NCBI GenBank assembly: GCA_050018455.1
Contig: JBEKAA010000012.1
Span: 1-64,000, forward strand
DNA: 64,000 nt
Direction: 5' to 3'
Source: RBG-13-68-16 sp050018455
Lineage (GTDB): Bacteria > Acidobacteriota > Thermoanaerobaculia > Thermoanaerobaculales > Thermoanaerobaculaceae
In this document: one piece after another, positions 23,832 to 32,637 of the stretch
How the letters are laid out: the number at the start of each line of letters is the position of its first letter
How positions within the stretch are numbered: the first letter of the stretch is position 1
Position numbers and translations under genes: made by a program
The notes under the pieces: model-generated
The model's database searches: none
What the model was told of the DNA's origin: nothing
Seen by the model: the letters and a program-made list of their open reading frames with translations, nothing else

Positions 23832-25538
23832 GTGGGTCGAATCCACCTCCTTCCGGACACCCTCATCAATCAGATCGCCGCGGGCGAGGTCGTCGAGCGG
23901 CCGGCTTCGGTCGTGAAGGAGTTGGTGGAGAACGCGATCGATGCCGGCGCCGGGAGCGTGAAGATCCGCCTGGTCGCCGGCGGCCGCGAGCTCATCGAGG
24001 TCGAGGACGACGGCAGCGGAATGGACTCCGACGACGCGCTCCTCGCCCTTGAGCGCCACGCCACGTCCAAGATCGCAGACGCCGCGGATCTCGACCGGAT
24101 CGCCACCCTCGGCTTCCGCGGCGAGGCCCTCCCATCGATCGCCGCGGCGTCCCGCCTCACGCTCGAGACCGCTTCCGGGGACGGCGAGGGCACCCGTGTC
24201 GAGGTCGAGTTCGGGCGGGTCGTGCGCGTCGCGCCGTGCGCCCGCCCGCGCGGAACCAAGGTCACGGTGTGCGACCTCTTTCTCCGTCTCCCTGCGCGCC
24301 TGAAGTTCTTGCGCTCCGAGGCGACCGAGCTCCGCCATGCCGTGGGCGCCTTGACCGCGCTGGCCTTCGTCAGGCCCGAAGTCGGCTTCGCCGTCGAGCA
24401 TGGGCGCCGCGCGATCCTCCACCTGCCGGCGGCGCGCGATCTCGGCCAGCGCCTGCCCGACCTCGTTGGCGCCTCCCGCGCCCGCCAGGCCCGGCCGGTG
24501 CGGCACGCCGCCGGCTCCGTGATGGTCACCGGCTTCCTCCTCCCGCCCAGCGGCTCGCGGGAGATGGTCCTTGCGGTCAACGGGCGGGCCGTCCGTGACC
24601 GCCTCCTCTCCGGCGCCGTCAACCGCGCGCTCAGGGGCCCGTCGGGCGCCCTCGAGGCGGATGCCTACCTGCAGGTCCAGGTTCCGTTGGGCGAGGTGGA
24701 TGTCAACGTGCACCCCGCGAAGGCCGAGGTGCGCTTCGCGGACCCGGGCCGTGTTCAAAGCGCGCTCACCCAGGCGCTCGCGGCCGCCCGGCTCTCGCTT
24801 CACGGCGCCGTCGAGGTGCGGAGGGTCGTCTCGGTGCCTGCCTCCTCATCCCACTCGACGCCGCTGCCGCTCGATTACCTTGCGCCACCCCCCGGAGGGA
24901 GGTTCGAGCCGCCGCGCGTCCACGAGGGGCCGCCGCCGGCGCCCGCCGAGACTCTGCTTTCCGCCAAGGCAACGCGCTGGGGCCGCTACATCGGGCAGTA
25001 CCGCGGAACCTACCTCGTCCTCGAGGACGACGCCGGCCTGGTGCTCATCGACCAGCACGTGGCGCACGAGCGAGTGCTCTTCGAGGGTTTGCTCGACGAC
25101 CAGACCGGGCCGACGGTCCAGCGCCTTCTCCTGCCGGAGATCGTGGAGCTCCCGCCTGCGATGGCGGCGCTCGCTGCCGAGGCTGCACCGGAGCTCGAGG
25201 CCCTCGGGCTCGAGCTCGAGGCGGCCTCGGGCGCGACCGTCCGTGTGCTGGCCGTCCCCGCCCCGCTCCCGGCTGCGCGCGCGGCCGCCATGCTCCGCCA
25301 GCTCCTCACCGACCTCGGCGAGGCCGCCGCTCCCGGCGGCAGCCTACGCGAGCGCGCGGCGGCCTCGCTCGCGTGCCAGGCCGCGATCAAGAAAAACTGG
25401 ACCCTATCGCCCGCCGAGGCCCAGGCACTGCTCGCCGACCTCGCCCGCGTCCGCGACCCGCACCGCTGCCCCCACGGCAGGCCGATCGTCCTCCGCCTGC
25501 CCCACGACGAGATCGAGCGCCACATCGGCCGGCGCTGA
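23832..25538 (+). CDS. mutL: DNA mismatch repair protein MutL
   Basis: The ATPase linking MutS recognition to strand incision. The N-terminal GHKL domain is intact (INQIAAGEVVERPASVVKEL, DDGSGM, RHATSKI, LGFRGEALPSIA, and VNVHPAKAEVRF near 300). The C-terminal domain has DQHVAHERVLFE, close to the endonuclease motif DQHA(X)2E(X)4E, plus ACQAAIKKN and CPHGRPIV. The protein is therefore probably a nicking MutL of the kind found in bacteria without MutH. The 568-residue length is normal. A GTG at 23832 gives the usual beginning VGRIHLLPD; another GTG at 23817 would add five residues. mutS lies 2 kb downstream on the other strand. Confidence 0.95.
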   Translation: MGRIHLLPDTLINQIAAGEVVERPASVVKELVENAIDAGAGSVKIRLVAGGRELIEVEDDGSGMDSDDALLALERHATSKIADAADLDRIATLGFRGEALPSIAAASRLTLETASGDGEGTRVEVEFGRVVRVAPCARPRGTKVTVCDLFLRLPARLKFLRSEATELRHAVGALTALAFVRPEVGFAVEHGRRAILHLPAARDLGQRLPDLVGASRARQARPVRHAAGSVMVTGFLLPPSGSREMVLAVNGRAVRDRLLSGAVNRALRGPSGALEADAYLQVQVPLGEVDVNVHPAKAEVRFADPGRVQSALTQALAAARLSLHGAVEVRRVVSVPASSSHSTPLPLDYLAPPPGGRFEPPRVHEGPPPAPAETLLSAKATRWGRYIGQYRGTYLVLEDDAGLVLIDQHVAHERVLFEGLLDDQTGPTVQRLLLPEIVELPPAMAALAAEAAPELEALGLELEAASGATVRVLAVPAPLPAARAAAMLRQLLTDLGEAAAPGGSLRERAAASLACQAAIKKNWTLSPAEAQALLADLARVRDPHRCPHGRPIVLRLPHDEIERHIGRR

Positions 25539-25559
25539 CGAGCCCGATCCGCCGTACTC

Positions 25560-25708
25560 ATACCAGTTTGCCATCGAACATGTCATTCCGAGGAGCGGAG
25601 CGACGAGGAATCTAGGTGGGGGAAAGCCTGGATCTACCAGCGCCCTCCCAGATCCCTCGCTGCGCTCGGGATGACACCTTTGCTCTACGACTGTTGGCAA
25701 ATTGGTAT
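25560..25708. mobile_element. MITE-like element with terminal inverted repeats
   Basis: The ends are ATACCAGTTTGCCA (25560-25573) and TGGCAAATTGGTAT (25695-25708), inverted repeats matching at 13 of 14 positions. Inside is a second inverted pair beginning GTCATTCCGAGGAGCGGAGC (25582-25613) and ending GATCCCTCGCTGCGCTCGGG, then ATGAC (to 25675). The inner sequence is of a kind I recall from intergenic repeats in many soil bacteria. There is no coding capacity. The right end touches the queC stop codon. A transcribed copy would fold into a long hairpin and could end transcription of both converging genes. Confidence 0.6.
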
Positions 25709-26388
25709 CAAAGGTCCGCGTAGGTTGATGGGTCGGGTACGCCCGCCTCGATAAAGCCCGCACGACGAAGCCGGCAGGCGTCGCAGCGCCCGCAGTGGAT
25801 GAACGCTGCGGGCGGGTCGTAGCACGAGAGCGTGAGCGCGTGGTCGACTCCGAGACCCGCACCTAGCCGGATGATGCCGGCCTTGGAAAGGTGCAGGAGC
25901 GGCGCGTGCACCGCGAATCGGGTCCCTTCGATGCCGGCGCGTGTGCCCAGGCGCGCCACCTCGGCAAATGCACGCAGGAACTCGGGCCGGCAGTCCGGGT
26001 AGCCGGAGTAGTCCTGCACGTTCGCGCCGATCACCAGATCGGAGGCGCCGACCACCTCGGCCAGACCGGTCAGGAGCGCCAGGAAGACGGTGTTCCGCGC
26101 CGGCACGTAGGTGATCGGGACATCCCTGCCCATCTCCTCGCGGTCCTTCGGCACGGCTATGTCGGCCGTCAGCGCCGAGCCGCCGATCGCCCGCAGATCC
26201 ACCGTCACTATGCGATGGTCGGCGATCCCCAGGTGGGCGGCGACGCGGCGCGCGGCTTCCAGCTCGGCGAGGTGGCGTTGGCCATAGTCCACCGACAAGG
26301 CGACTACCTCGAACCCGGCGCCTCGAGCCCACGCCGCGGCAGTTGCGGAGTCGAGCCCCCCTGAGAGCAGCACGGCCGCCTTGCTCAC
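25708..26388 (-). CDS. queC: 7-cyano-7-deazaguanine synthase
   Basis: Makes preQ0 from 7-carboxy-7-deazaguanine with ATP and ammonia, a step toward queuosine in tRNA. The 226-residue protein starts with the PP-loop LLSGGLDSAT, has VDYGQRH and later PARNTVFLALL, and ends with a zinc-binding cluster in SCYDPP and HCGRCDACRLR. The GTG at 26388 is chosen because it directly precedes the PP-loop strand and overlaps the nagZ stop as GTGA; the frame is open further upstream without homology. Partner enzyme queE is at 59.3 kb. Last gene of the mutS-nagZ-queC operon. Confidence 0.94.
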   Translation of the reverse strand: MSKAAVLLSGGLDSATAAAWARGAGFEVVALSVDYGQRHLAELEAARRVAAHLGIADHRIVTVDLRAIGGSALTADIAVPKDREEMGRDVPITYVPARNTVFLALLTGLAEVVGASDLVIGANVQDYSGYPDCRPEFLRAFAEVARLGTRAGIEGTRFAVHAPLLHLSKAGIIRLGAGLGVDHALTLSCYDPPAAFIHCGRCDACRLRRAGFIEAGVPDPSTYADL

Positions 26389-27389
26389 GCCGCGCCTCCG
26401 GCCAGCGCTCGCGCCCGGTCCGCTAGCTCGCGCACGCGATCCCAGCTCACATCGGCCAGCTCGCTGCGACCGAACACCCTCACGCGGGCTTCGCTCCGGC
26501 GAAGAGTCGCCGCGAGGACCGGATCCCGGCGCTCCGCCGACGCGATGTGGGCCGCCACCTCCTCGCGAGCAGCCATTGCGTTGCACACCAGGACCTGGTC
26601 GCACCCCGCGCCGAGCGCGGCCGCGGCCCGCTCGGGGATGCTGCCGAACTCCGAAAGCGCCCCCATCTCAAGATCGTCGGCGATGACGGGGCCGGGATCC
26701 AGCCGCCGCAGCCGGCCGACGACGGTCCGCGAGAGCGAAGCTGGGCACGCGGCCTCCCCGAGAGCCGGGGCCAGGGCGTGCGCGACCATCACCGCTCTGC
26801 CCGGCGCCAGCAGCGCGTGGAACAGATCCGACTCCGCGACGGCGGAGTCGTCGAGCAGCGGCAGCTCACGGTGCGAATCGACGCGGCCGCTGCCGAGTCC
26901 GGGGTAGTGCTTGAGACAGCCGCGGACGCCGAACCCCTCGAGGCCCTCGAGGTACGCGGCGGCGCCGCTCCGCACCTCCCGCTCGGTTGCGCCGAGGCAA
27001 CGCGCCTCGGCACGGAGCCAGCCGTCCGGCCTGCCCACGTCCACGACGGGCGCGAAATCCACCCCGATCCCGAAGTGCGCGCACGCGCCGCCCGCGGCCT
27101 CCGCGAGCGCCCGTACCGCGGCGACGCCGGCTCCCGCCGCCCCGGCGGCGCACGGCAGCGGGCCGATCAGCGCCTCGAGCCGGTTCACCCGGCCGCCCTC
27201 GAGGTCGATCGCCAGGTACGGATGGGACGGCAGCGCGGCGAGCTCTGCCGTCAGACCCGCCAGCTGGCGGCCGTCCACGACGTTGCGGGCGAACAGGACG
27301 ATCCCGCCGGGGCGCAGCCCCTCGAGCAGGGCCCGCTCGCCGGCGTCGAGTTCCGGACCCGAGACGCCGCAGACCAGGAACGCGCTCAC
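26385..27389 (-). CDS. nagZ: Beta-N-acetylhexosaminidase-like GH3 glycosidase
   Basis: A GH3 hydrolase that probably removes GlcNAc from cell-wall muropeptides in the cytoplasm during peptidoglycan recycling. The 334-residue single-domain size fits NagZ. Seen are PYLAIDLEGGRVNRL, the signature CLKHYPGLGSGRVDSHRELP with the catalytic DSH loop (near 170), and VIADDLEMGAL with the nucleophile aspartate (near 230). NagZ usually reads KHFPGHG, so the Tyr and Leu are mild variants. Start GTG at 27389 overlaps the mutS stop as GTGA, and its own stop overlaps queC, so the three are translationally coupled. No signal peptide is visible. Confidence 0.88.
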   Translation of the reverse strand: MSAFLVCGVSGPELDAGERALLEGLRPGGIVLFARNVVDGRQLAGLTAELAALPSHPYLAIDLEGGRVNRLEALIGPLPCAAGAAGAGVAAVRALAEAAGGACAHFGIGVDFAPVVDVGRPDGWLRAEARCLGATEREVRSGAAAYLEGLEGFGVRGCLKHYPGLGSGRVDSHRELPLLDDSAVAESDLFHALLAPGRAVMVAHALAPALGEAACPASLSRTVVGRLRRLDPGPVIADDLEMGALSEFGSIPERAAAALGAGCDQVLVCNAMAAREEVAAHIASAERRDPVLAATLRRSEARVRVFGRSELADVSWDRVRELADRARALAGGAA

Positions 27390-29965
27390 CGATCGACCTC
27401 GCGCTTGAGCTCCGCCAACAGGTTGAGCGCCTCGATCGGGGTCAGCCGGTTCGCGTCCAGCCTGCGCAGCCGTTCGAGGACGGCGTCCTCCGCCGGCGGG
27501 AAGAGTGCGAGTTGCACCGGCTGCGATCCCGGCGCGGCGGCTTCCAGCACCTTGAGCTCCTGCCGCTCGAGCTGCCTGAGCACCTCGGTGGCCCGCCGGC
27601 AGACCGGCTCGGGGACGCCCGCCAGCTTCGCGACGTGGATACCGTACGAGCGGTCCGAAGGGCCGGGCACGACCCGGTGGAGGAACAAGACGTTCCCCTG
27701 CCACTCCTTGACGGCCACTGAAGCGTTCACGACGCGCCCGAGGCGGTCGGCCAGGTCGGTGAGCTCGTGGTAGTGGGTCGCGAAGAGGACGAGCGGCCCC
27801 GGACCCCCCTCCGGCAAGTCGTGCAGCGCCTCGACGACCGCCCAGGCCAGCGACAGCCCGTCGAACGTCGCTGTCCCGCGTCCGACCTCGTCCAGCATCA
27901 CCAGGGAGTTGCACGTGGCATTGCGAAGGATGCTCGCGACCTCGGTCATCTCAACCATGAACGTGGACTCGCCGCGGGCGAGGTCGTCCGAGGCGCCGAC
28001 CCGGGTGAACACGCGGTCGATCTCGCCGATCTCCGCCTCCTCCGCCGCCACGAAAGACCCGGCCCGCGCCATGATCACCGCGAGCGCCACCTGGCGGAGG
28101 TACGTGGACTTGCCGCCCATGTTGGGGCCGGTGAGGAGGATGATCTGCGCCCGCTCGGAGTCGAGGTCCGCGTCGTTCGGCACGAACGCCGCACGCGAGA
28201 GCTCCTCGACGACGGGGTGCCGCGAGCCCACGAGGCGGATGCGCGGGCCCGAAACGAGGCGCGGCCTGCGGTAGTCGCAGCGCCGCGCGCGCTCCGCGAA
28301 CGCCGTCAGAACGTCGACGGCTCCGAGCGCCCGCCCTGTCGCGGCAAGACGGCCGGCCTTCTCGGCGCAGCGGTCAAGGAGCGCGCCGTACAGCTCGCGC
28401 TCGCGCTCGCCGGCGCGCGTTTCGGCAGTGGTGATCCGCCGCTCGAGGTCCTCGAGCTCGGGGGTCACGAAGCGCTCCGCGCCGGTGAGCGTCTGCCTTC
28501 GCACCCAGCCCTCGGGCACGCGGTCCAGGTTCACGCGCGACACCTCGAACGCGTAGCCGAACACACGGTTGTAGCGGACGCGCAGGTTGGAGATCCCGGT
28601 CCGCGCACGCTCGCGGGCCTCGATCTCGCCGAGGATCTCCTTGGCCCCATGAGCGAGGCTCCGCGCCTCGTCAAGCTCGGCGTCGCACCCCCGCCGGATC
28701 GTGCCCGGCCCGAGCAGCGCCGGCGGCTCTTCGGCGAGGGTGGTCGCGACGTCTCGGCGCATGTCCTCCATCGGGTCGGCCTGCGCGCCGAGCGACGCAA
28801 GCAGCTGGCTCGACGAAGCGGCGAGCTCCGCAGCGACCTCGGGAACAACCGCGAGCGCGGACCGCAGGCCCGCCAGCTCGCCCGGCCGGGCCTGCACGAG
28901 GCCCACCCGCGCCGCGGCCCGCTCGAGGTCTCCGACCCGCTTCACCAGGTCCCTCAGTGTTGCGAGGCGTCCGGGATCGTCCACCAGCGCCGCCACCGCA
29001 TCGTGGCGCGCCGCGGCGGCCACGGCGTCTCCGAGCGGCCGAACGAGCCAGTCTCGAAGGAGGCGCGAGCCCATCGGCGTGACGCTCTGGTCGAGCACGC
29101 GGGCGAGCGAGCCCCTGCGCTCCCCTGACGAGTCGCGGAGGATCTCGAGGTTTCGTACCGCCGCCCCGTCCAGCACGAGCTCGCCGCCGCGCCTGCGCCG
29201 CTCGAACGTACGCACGTGGCGCGGCAGCTCGCCCTGGGTCGTCCGCACGTACTCGACGAGCGCGCCCGCGGCGCCGACCAGGTGCTCCGTCGGCTCCAGG
29301 TCGAACGCGCGCAGCGAGCCGACACCCAGCACCTGCCTCAGCAGCCCCTCGCCGCGGCCCGCCTCGAACCACGGCGCCGGCCTGATCGTCACCACCGGAC
29401 TCCCGACATCGGCGCCGGCGAACCCGTCGGCCGGCACACCCTGGGGAAGAAGGATCTCGCGTGGCCTGAGCTGCGCCAGCAGATCGCGGGCCTCGCGCCG
29501 GGACGCGCAACTCGATCCGCCGAAGTCGCCCGACGCGGCCTCGAGGAACGCGACCGCCACTTCGCTGCCGACGTCGCACAGAGCCGCGATCCAGCGCCGC
29601 TCGCCGTCCCCCAGAAGTTCCGGCTCGGTCACGGTGCCCGGCGTCAGCACGCGAATCACGGCGCGGCGCACGAGCCCCCCCGCCTTGGCCGGGTCCTCCA
29701 CCTGCTCGGCGATCGCCACCTTGAGACCGGCGTCCAGCAGCTTGCCGACGTAGCTCGCCACTGCATGGTGTGGGATGCCGCACATCGGGGAGCTGACCTC
29801 TTCGTTGTGGCGCCGCTTCGTCAACACGATGCCGAGGATCGGCGCGGCCAGCTCGGCGTCCTCGAAGAAGAGCTCATAGAAGTCGCCGAGCCTGTAGAGG
29901 AGCAGCGCGTCCTCGACCTGGCGCTTGAGCTCAAGGTACTGCTGCAGCATCGGCGTCTGCTTCAT
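27386..29965 (-). CDS. mutS: DNA mismatch repair protein MutS
   Basis: Recognises base mismatches and recruits MutL. At 859 residues it has normal length. The mismatch-reading motif is present near the N-terminus (LGDFYELFFEDA, Phe-x-Glu), as are the connector and lever domains and the C-terminal ABC-type ATPase with LTGPNMGGKSTYLRQ (Walker A), VMLDEVGRGTATFDG (Walker B) and FATHYHEL. ATG at 29965 gives the usual MKQTPMLQQYLELK start; the frame continues upstream over the divergent tsaB region but without homology. First gene of mutS-nagZ-queC. Confidence 0.97.
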   Translation of the reverse strand: MKQTPMLQQYLELKRQVEDALLLYRLGDFYELFFEDAELAAPILGIVLTKRRHNEEVSSPMCGIPHHAVASYVGKLLDAGLKVAIAEQVEDPAKAGGLVRRAVIRVLTPGTVTEPELLGDGERRWIAALCDVGSEVAVAFLEAASGDFGGSSCASRREARDLLAQLRPREILLPQGVPADGFAGADVGSPVVTIRPAPWFEAGRGEGLLRQVLGVGSLRAFDLEPTEHLVGAAGALVEYVRTTQGELPRHVRTFERRRRGGELVLDGAAVRNLEILRDSSGERRGSLARVLDQSVTPMGSRLLRDWLVRPLGDAVAAAARHDAVAALVDDPGRLATLRDLVKRVGDLERAAARVGLVQARPGELAGLRSALAVVPEVAAELAASSSQLLASLGAQADPMEDMRRDVATTLAEEPPALLGPGTIRRGCDAELDEARSLAHGAKEILGEIEARERARTGISNLRVRYNRVFGYAFEVSRVNLDRVPEGWVRRQTLTGAERFVTPELEDLERRITTAETRAGERERELYGALLDRCAEKAGRLAATGRALGAVDVLTAFAERARRCDYRRPRLVSGPRIRLVGSRHPVVEELSRAAFVPNDADLDSERAQIILLTGPNMGGKSTYLRQVALAVIMARAGSFVAAEEAEIGEIDRVFTRVGASDDLARGESTFMVEMTEVASILRNATCNSLVMLDEVGRGTATFDGLSLAWAVVEALHDLPEGGPGPLVLFATHYHELTDLADRLGRVVNASVAVKEWQGNVLFLHRVVPGPSDRSYGIHVAKLAGVPEPVCRRATEVLRQLERQELKVLEAAAPGSQPVQLALFPPAEDAVLERLRRLDANRLTPIEALNLLAELKREVDR

Positions 29966-30024
29966 GCCTCCGCGATTGTAGCGTGGCGCTTGACGTCCCG
30001 CCCGCGGCGGGCAAGACTGGCGCC

Positions 30025-30660
30025 ATGAAGACCGCCCTGGCGGTCGCGGCCTGCGGTCCCCGGCTCGAGCTCGCTCTGACAACCGGCCAGGGCGCCGTCG
30101 GCATCGTCGCGCTCGCCGGTCCGACGCCGCGCTCCGACCTGGTGATGGCCGCCGTCGACCTCCTGCTCCGCGCGGCCGGACTCGAGCGCGGCGGGATCGA
30201 GGGCGTCGCGGCGTCACGCGGCCCGGGATCGTTCACCGGCGTCCGGGTCGCGCTCGCCACCGCTCAGGGGCTCGCGATGGCGCTGGGAGTGGGCGCGCAC
30301 GGTTTCCCCTCCCTCCTCGCCCAGGCGGCCCGCACCGAGGTGCCGGAGTGCCTGGCGGTCCAACCGGCCAGGCGCGGCTTCGCATACGCCCAGAAGTTCT
30401 CCCGCCGCGGAGGCCGCCTGGAGGCCACCGAGGAACCGCGGATCGTGGCGCTCGCCACCCTTGCCGACGCGGGCCTGCCCGTGATCGCGCCCGCCGGCTT
30501 CGAGCTCCCTGCCGGAGCGCCGCTCGCGCCCGCGCTGATGACGACCGCGGAGGCGCTCCTCGCCCTGCTCGCGGCCGAGGAGAACGCCGACCCGTCGACC
30601 CTCACCCCTCTGTACCTCGAGCCTGCGCCGGCCACGCCGCCTGCCGGGAGACGGCCGTAA
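30025..30660 (+). CDS. tsaB: tRNA threonylcarbamoyladenosine protein TsaB
   Basis: An ASKHA-fold partner of TsaD in making t6A37 on ANN-decoding tRNAs. The 211-residue protein carries the family signature SRGPGSFTGVRVALATAQGL (about residues 57-76). The N-terminal strand region (ALAVAACGPRLELAL) lacks the usual Asp-Thr, as TsaB is not itself the enzyme. The ATG at 30025 is chosen over an upstream GTG at 29983 because homology begins here. The stop TAA shares its last base with the ATG of rimI, so the two are coupled. Divergent from mutS. Confidence 0.88.
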   Translation: MKTALAVAACGPRLELALTTGQGAVGIVALAGPTPRSDLVMAAVDLLLRAAGLERGGIEGVAASRGPGSFTGVRVALATAQGLAMALGVGAHGFPSLLAQAARTEVPECLAVQPARRGFAYAQKFSRRGGRLEATEEPRIVALATLADAGLPVIAPAGFELPAGAPLAPALMTTAEALLALLAAEENADPSTLTPLYLEPAPATPPAGRRP

Positions 30661-31133
30661 TGTCGGCCCTCCCGCAAGGGTTCCTGACCCGCTCTGCGCG
30701 CACCGAGGACATCCCAGCGGTCGCCGCCCTCGAGGCACAGGTCTTTCCCGACCCCTGGCCGCAGCACCTCTACCTCCAGGAGGTCGGGCAGCCGCTGCGC
30801 TTCCAGCGCGTCGCGTACACGGAGAACGGCTACCTTGCCGCCTACCTGTTCGCCTGCTGGCAGCTGGACGAGCTGCACGTCCTGAAGGTGGCGACCCACC
30901 CGCTGTACGAGGGACGGGGCCTGGCGAGGACCCTGTTGGACGAGGCGAAGTGCGAGGGTCAGCGCTCGGAAGCCCGCGGGCTGATCCTCGAGGTCCGCCC
31001 ATCCAACCGGCGGGCCATACGCCTCTACCGCCACCTCGGGTACGACGTGCTCGGCCGTCGCCCGCGCTACTACGCGGACGGCGAGGATGCCCTGGTCATG
31101 TCCCTGGCGCTGACGGCGCCGCCTGGCGCCTGA
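30660..31133 (+). CDS. rimI: Ribosomal-protein-alanine N-acetyltransferase
   Basis: A GNAT acetyltransferase of 157 residues that probably acetylates the N-terminal alanine of ribosomal protein S18. The family layout is clear: LTRSARTEDIPAVAALEAQV at the start, FPDPWPQHL, the central LHVLKVATHPLYEGRGLART with the acetyl-CoA-binding loop (Q/RxxGxG/A-like GRGLA), then LEVRPSNRRAIRLYRHLGYD. The ATG overlaps the tsaB stop by one base (TAATG). tsaB-rimI pairing is common across bacteria and supports the assignment. Confidence 0.9.
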   Translation: MSALPQGFLTRSARTEDIPAVAALEAQVFPDPWPQHLYLQEVGQPLRFQRVAYTENGYLAAYLFACWQLDELHVLKVATHPLYEGRGLARTLLDEAKCEGQRSEARGLILEVRPSNRRAIRLYRHLGYDVLGRRPRYYADGEDALVMSLALTAPPGA

Positions 31134-31193
31134 GTATCCGCGCGGCCCGATTTTCAGCTCGGACACGGCTATACTGACGCCCGGAGCGGTGGG

Positions 31194-32339
31194 GTGGCGA
31201 AACGGCTCGGCGAAATTCTCATGGAGATGGGCGTTCTGTCGCCCGACGGCCTGCGCAGCGGCCTGGAGGCGTGCAAACGCCACGGCGGGCGACTGGGAAC
31301 CTGGCTCGTGAGGCTTGGCCTGATCAACGAGGCGCGGCTTCTCGAGGCCCTCTCGCGACAGAGCGGGGGGCCGTCCGCTGGGACGTTCCAGCTCGCTACC
31401 GTCCCGTCAGAGGTTCGCGCTCTCATCCCGTCGGCCTTCGCCAAGCGTAACCTCGTCGTCGCGTTCGGGCGCCAGGGCCGCAACATCGACGTGGCGATGG
31501 CCACGCCCAACGACCTCGTGCTCCTGGACGAGATTTCCAGGGTGACGGGCCTGGTTCCCCGCCCTCACGTGGCCACCGAGGCTGCACTCACCGCGGCGCT
31601 CGCGATCCCGAGCGCCGCGACCGATGCTGTCGTGAGCGCTCCGCCGCCGGGACCTCCGAAGGCGGCGGCCCGCGAGTGGCGACAGTTCTGGAAGCTGGAA
31701 TCGGCGCCGACGGAGCTCATGCCGGGGTTCGAGGCACGGTCACCGAAGCCGCCCTCCGCCATCGCCGCGTCGTTCCCACAGCTCGTTCCGCTCGGCTCGG
31801 CCTCGACCTCCGCCTCGCTCGAAAAGGTGGCCGGCCTCGCCGATGCGCTCTCCGGCGCTACCCATCGCGACCAGGTCGCGGCGCTTGTTCTCGACTACCT
31901 CGCCGGGAGCGGGGCGAGGGTCGCCCTGTTCTCGCTCCAGCATGGAAGAGTCATGGGTTGGGAGGCGCGGGGCCCGGCAGTAGTGCCCGAAGTCTTCCAC
32001 ACCCTCATCCTGCCCCTCGATCGTCCGTCGCTCTTCCTGAACCTGACGAAGGGGGTCGACCTTCACGCGGGAGCGCTCGGCGGAGGGGAAGGCAACGATC
32101 TCCTGCTCGGGGCGCTCGGCCCGCCCGAGCCCCGTGAGACGGTCGTGGTCCCGATCAAGGTCCGCGGCAAGGCGGCCGGGTTCCTGTGGCTCGACAAAGG
32201 GGACGAGTCCGTCTCGGATGTCTCGATTCCGCTCGTCCAGGAGGTCGCGCGCCTCACGGGACTCGCCCTCGAGATCCTGGTCCTGCGCCAGAAGGTGCGG
32301 GCAGGCGCCCGCTTGACAGAGGCCCCGTCGCCGGACTAG
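31194..32339 (+). CDS. MshEN domain protein with C-terminal GAF-like domain
   Basis: A protein of 381 residues. The N-terminal 60 residues contain two RLG motifs in tandem, RLGEILMEMGVLSPDGL and RLGTWLVRLGLINEARLLEA ending in LSRQ. That is the layout of the MshEN (GspE N-terminal) module known to bind cyclic-di-GMP in type II secretion/pilus ATPases. No ATPase follows. Instead there is a Pro/Ala-rich linker (about 135-200) and a domain from 205 to 365 that looks GAF-like (VVPIKVRGKAAGFLWLDKG, later VQEVARLTGLALEI). It is probably a cytoplasmic regulator responding to cyclic-di-GMP. Start GTG at 31194, after GGAGCGGTGGG. Not linked to secretion genes here. Confidence 0.75.
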   Translation: MAKRLGEILMEMGVLSPDGLRSGLEACKRHGGRLGTWLVRLGLINEARLLEALSRQSGGPSAGTFQLATVPSEVRALIPSAFAKRNLVVAFGRQGRNIDVAMATPNDLVLLDEISRVTGLVPRPHVATEAALTAALAIPSAATDAVVSAPPPGPPKAAAREWRQFWKLESAPTELMPGFEARSPKPPSAIAASFPQLVPLGSASTSASLEKVAGLADALSGATHRDQVAALVLDYLAGSGARVALFSLQHGRVMGWEARGPAVVPEVFHTLILPLDRPSLFLNLTKGVDLHAGALGGGEGNDLLLGALGPPEPRETVVVPIKVRGKAAGFLWLDKGDESVSDVSIPLVQEVARLTGLALEILVLRQKVRAGARLTEAPSPD

Positions 32340-32367
32340 CTTGGCTCGGTTGAAGGTGGAGGGTTGC

Positions 32368-32637
32368 ATGATCAAGGCTGATCTTGTCCGGAAGGTGATG
32401 GCGTCGGTGGATCTCCCGCAGTCGAAGGCGAACGATGCCGTCAACGCGGTCTTCGACGCCATGCGTGACGCACTCACAGAGGGCGAGCGCATCGAGTTGC
32501 GCGGGTTCGGCGTCTTCCTGGTCAAGAACCGCAAGCGTGGGATCGGCCGCAACCCCAAGACCGGCGTCGAGGTCGCCATCCCTCCCGGAAAGACCATCCG
32601 CTTCAAACCAGGCAAGGCCCTCCGGGTGATCGGCTAG
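32368..32637 (+). CDS. HU/IHF family DNA-binding protein
   Basis: A small nucleoid protein of 89 residues that binds and bends DNA as a dimer. The family pattern is complete: an N-terminal helical part (IKADLVRKVMASVDLPQSKA), ERIELRGFGVFLVKNRKRG, then the beta-arm RNPKTGVEVAIPPGKTIRFK and KPGKALR at the end. The ATG at 32368 is chosen because GGAGG lies upstream and the sequence then starts like other HU proteins; a TTG at 32341 would add nine residues. HU versus IHF cannot be separated safely. The M50 protease gene starts immediately after its stop codon. Confidence 0.92.
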   Translation: MIKADLVRKVMASVDLPQSKANDAVNAVFDAMRDALTEGERIELRGFGVFLVKNRKRGIGRNPKTGVEVAIPPGKTIRFKPGKALRVIG

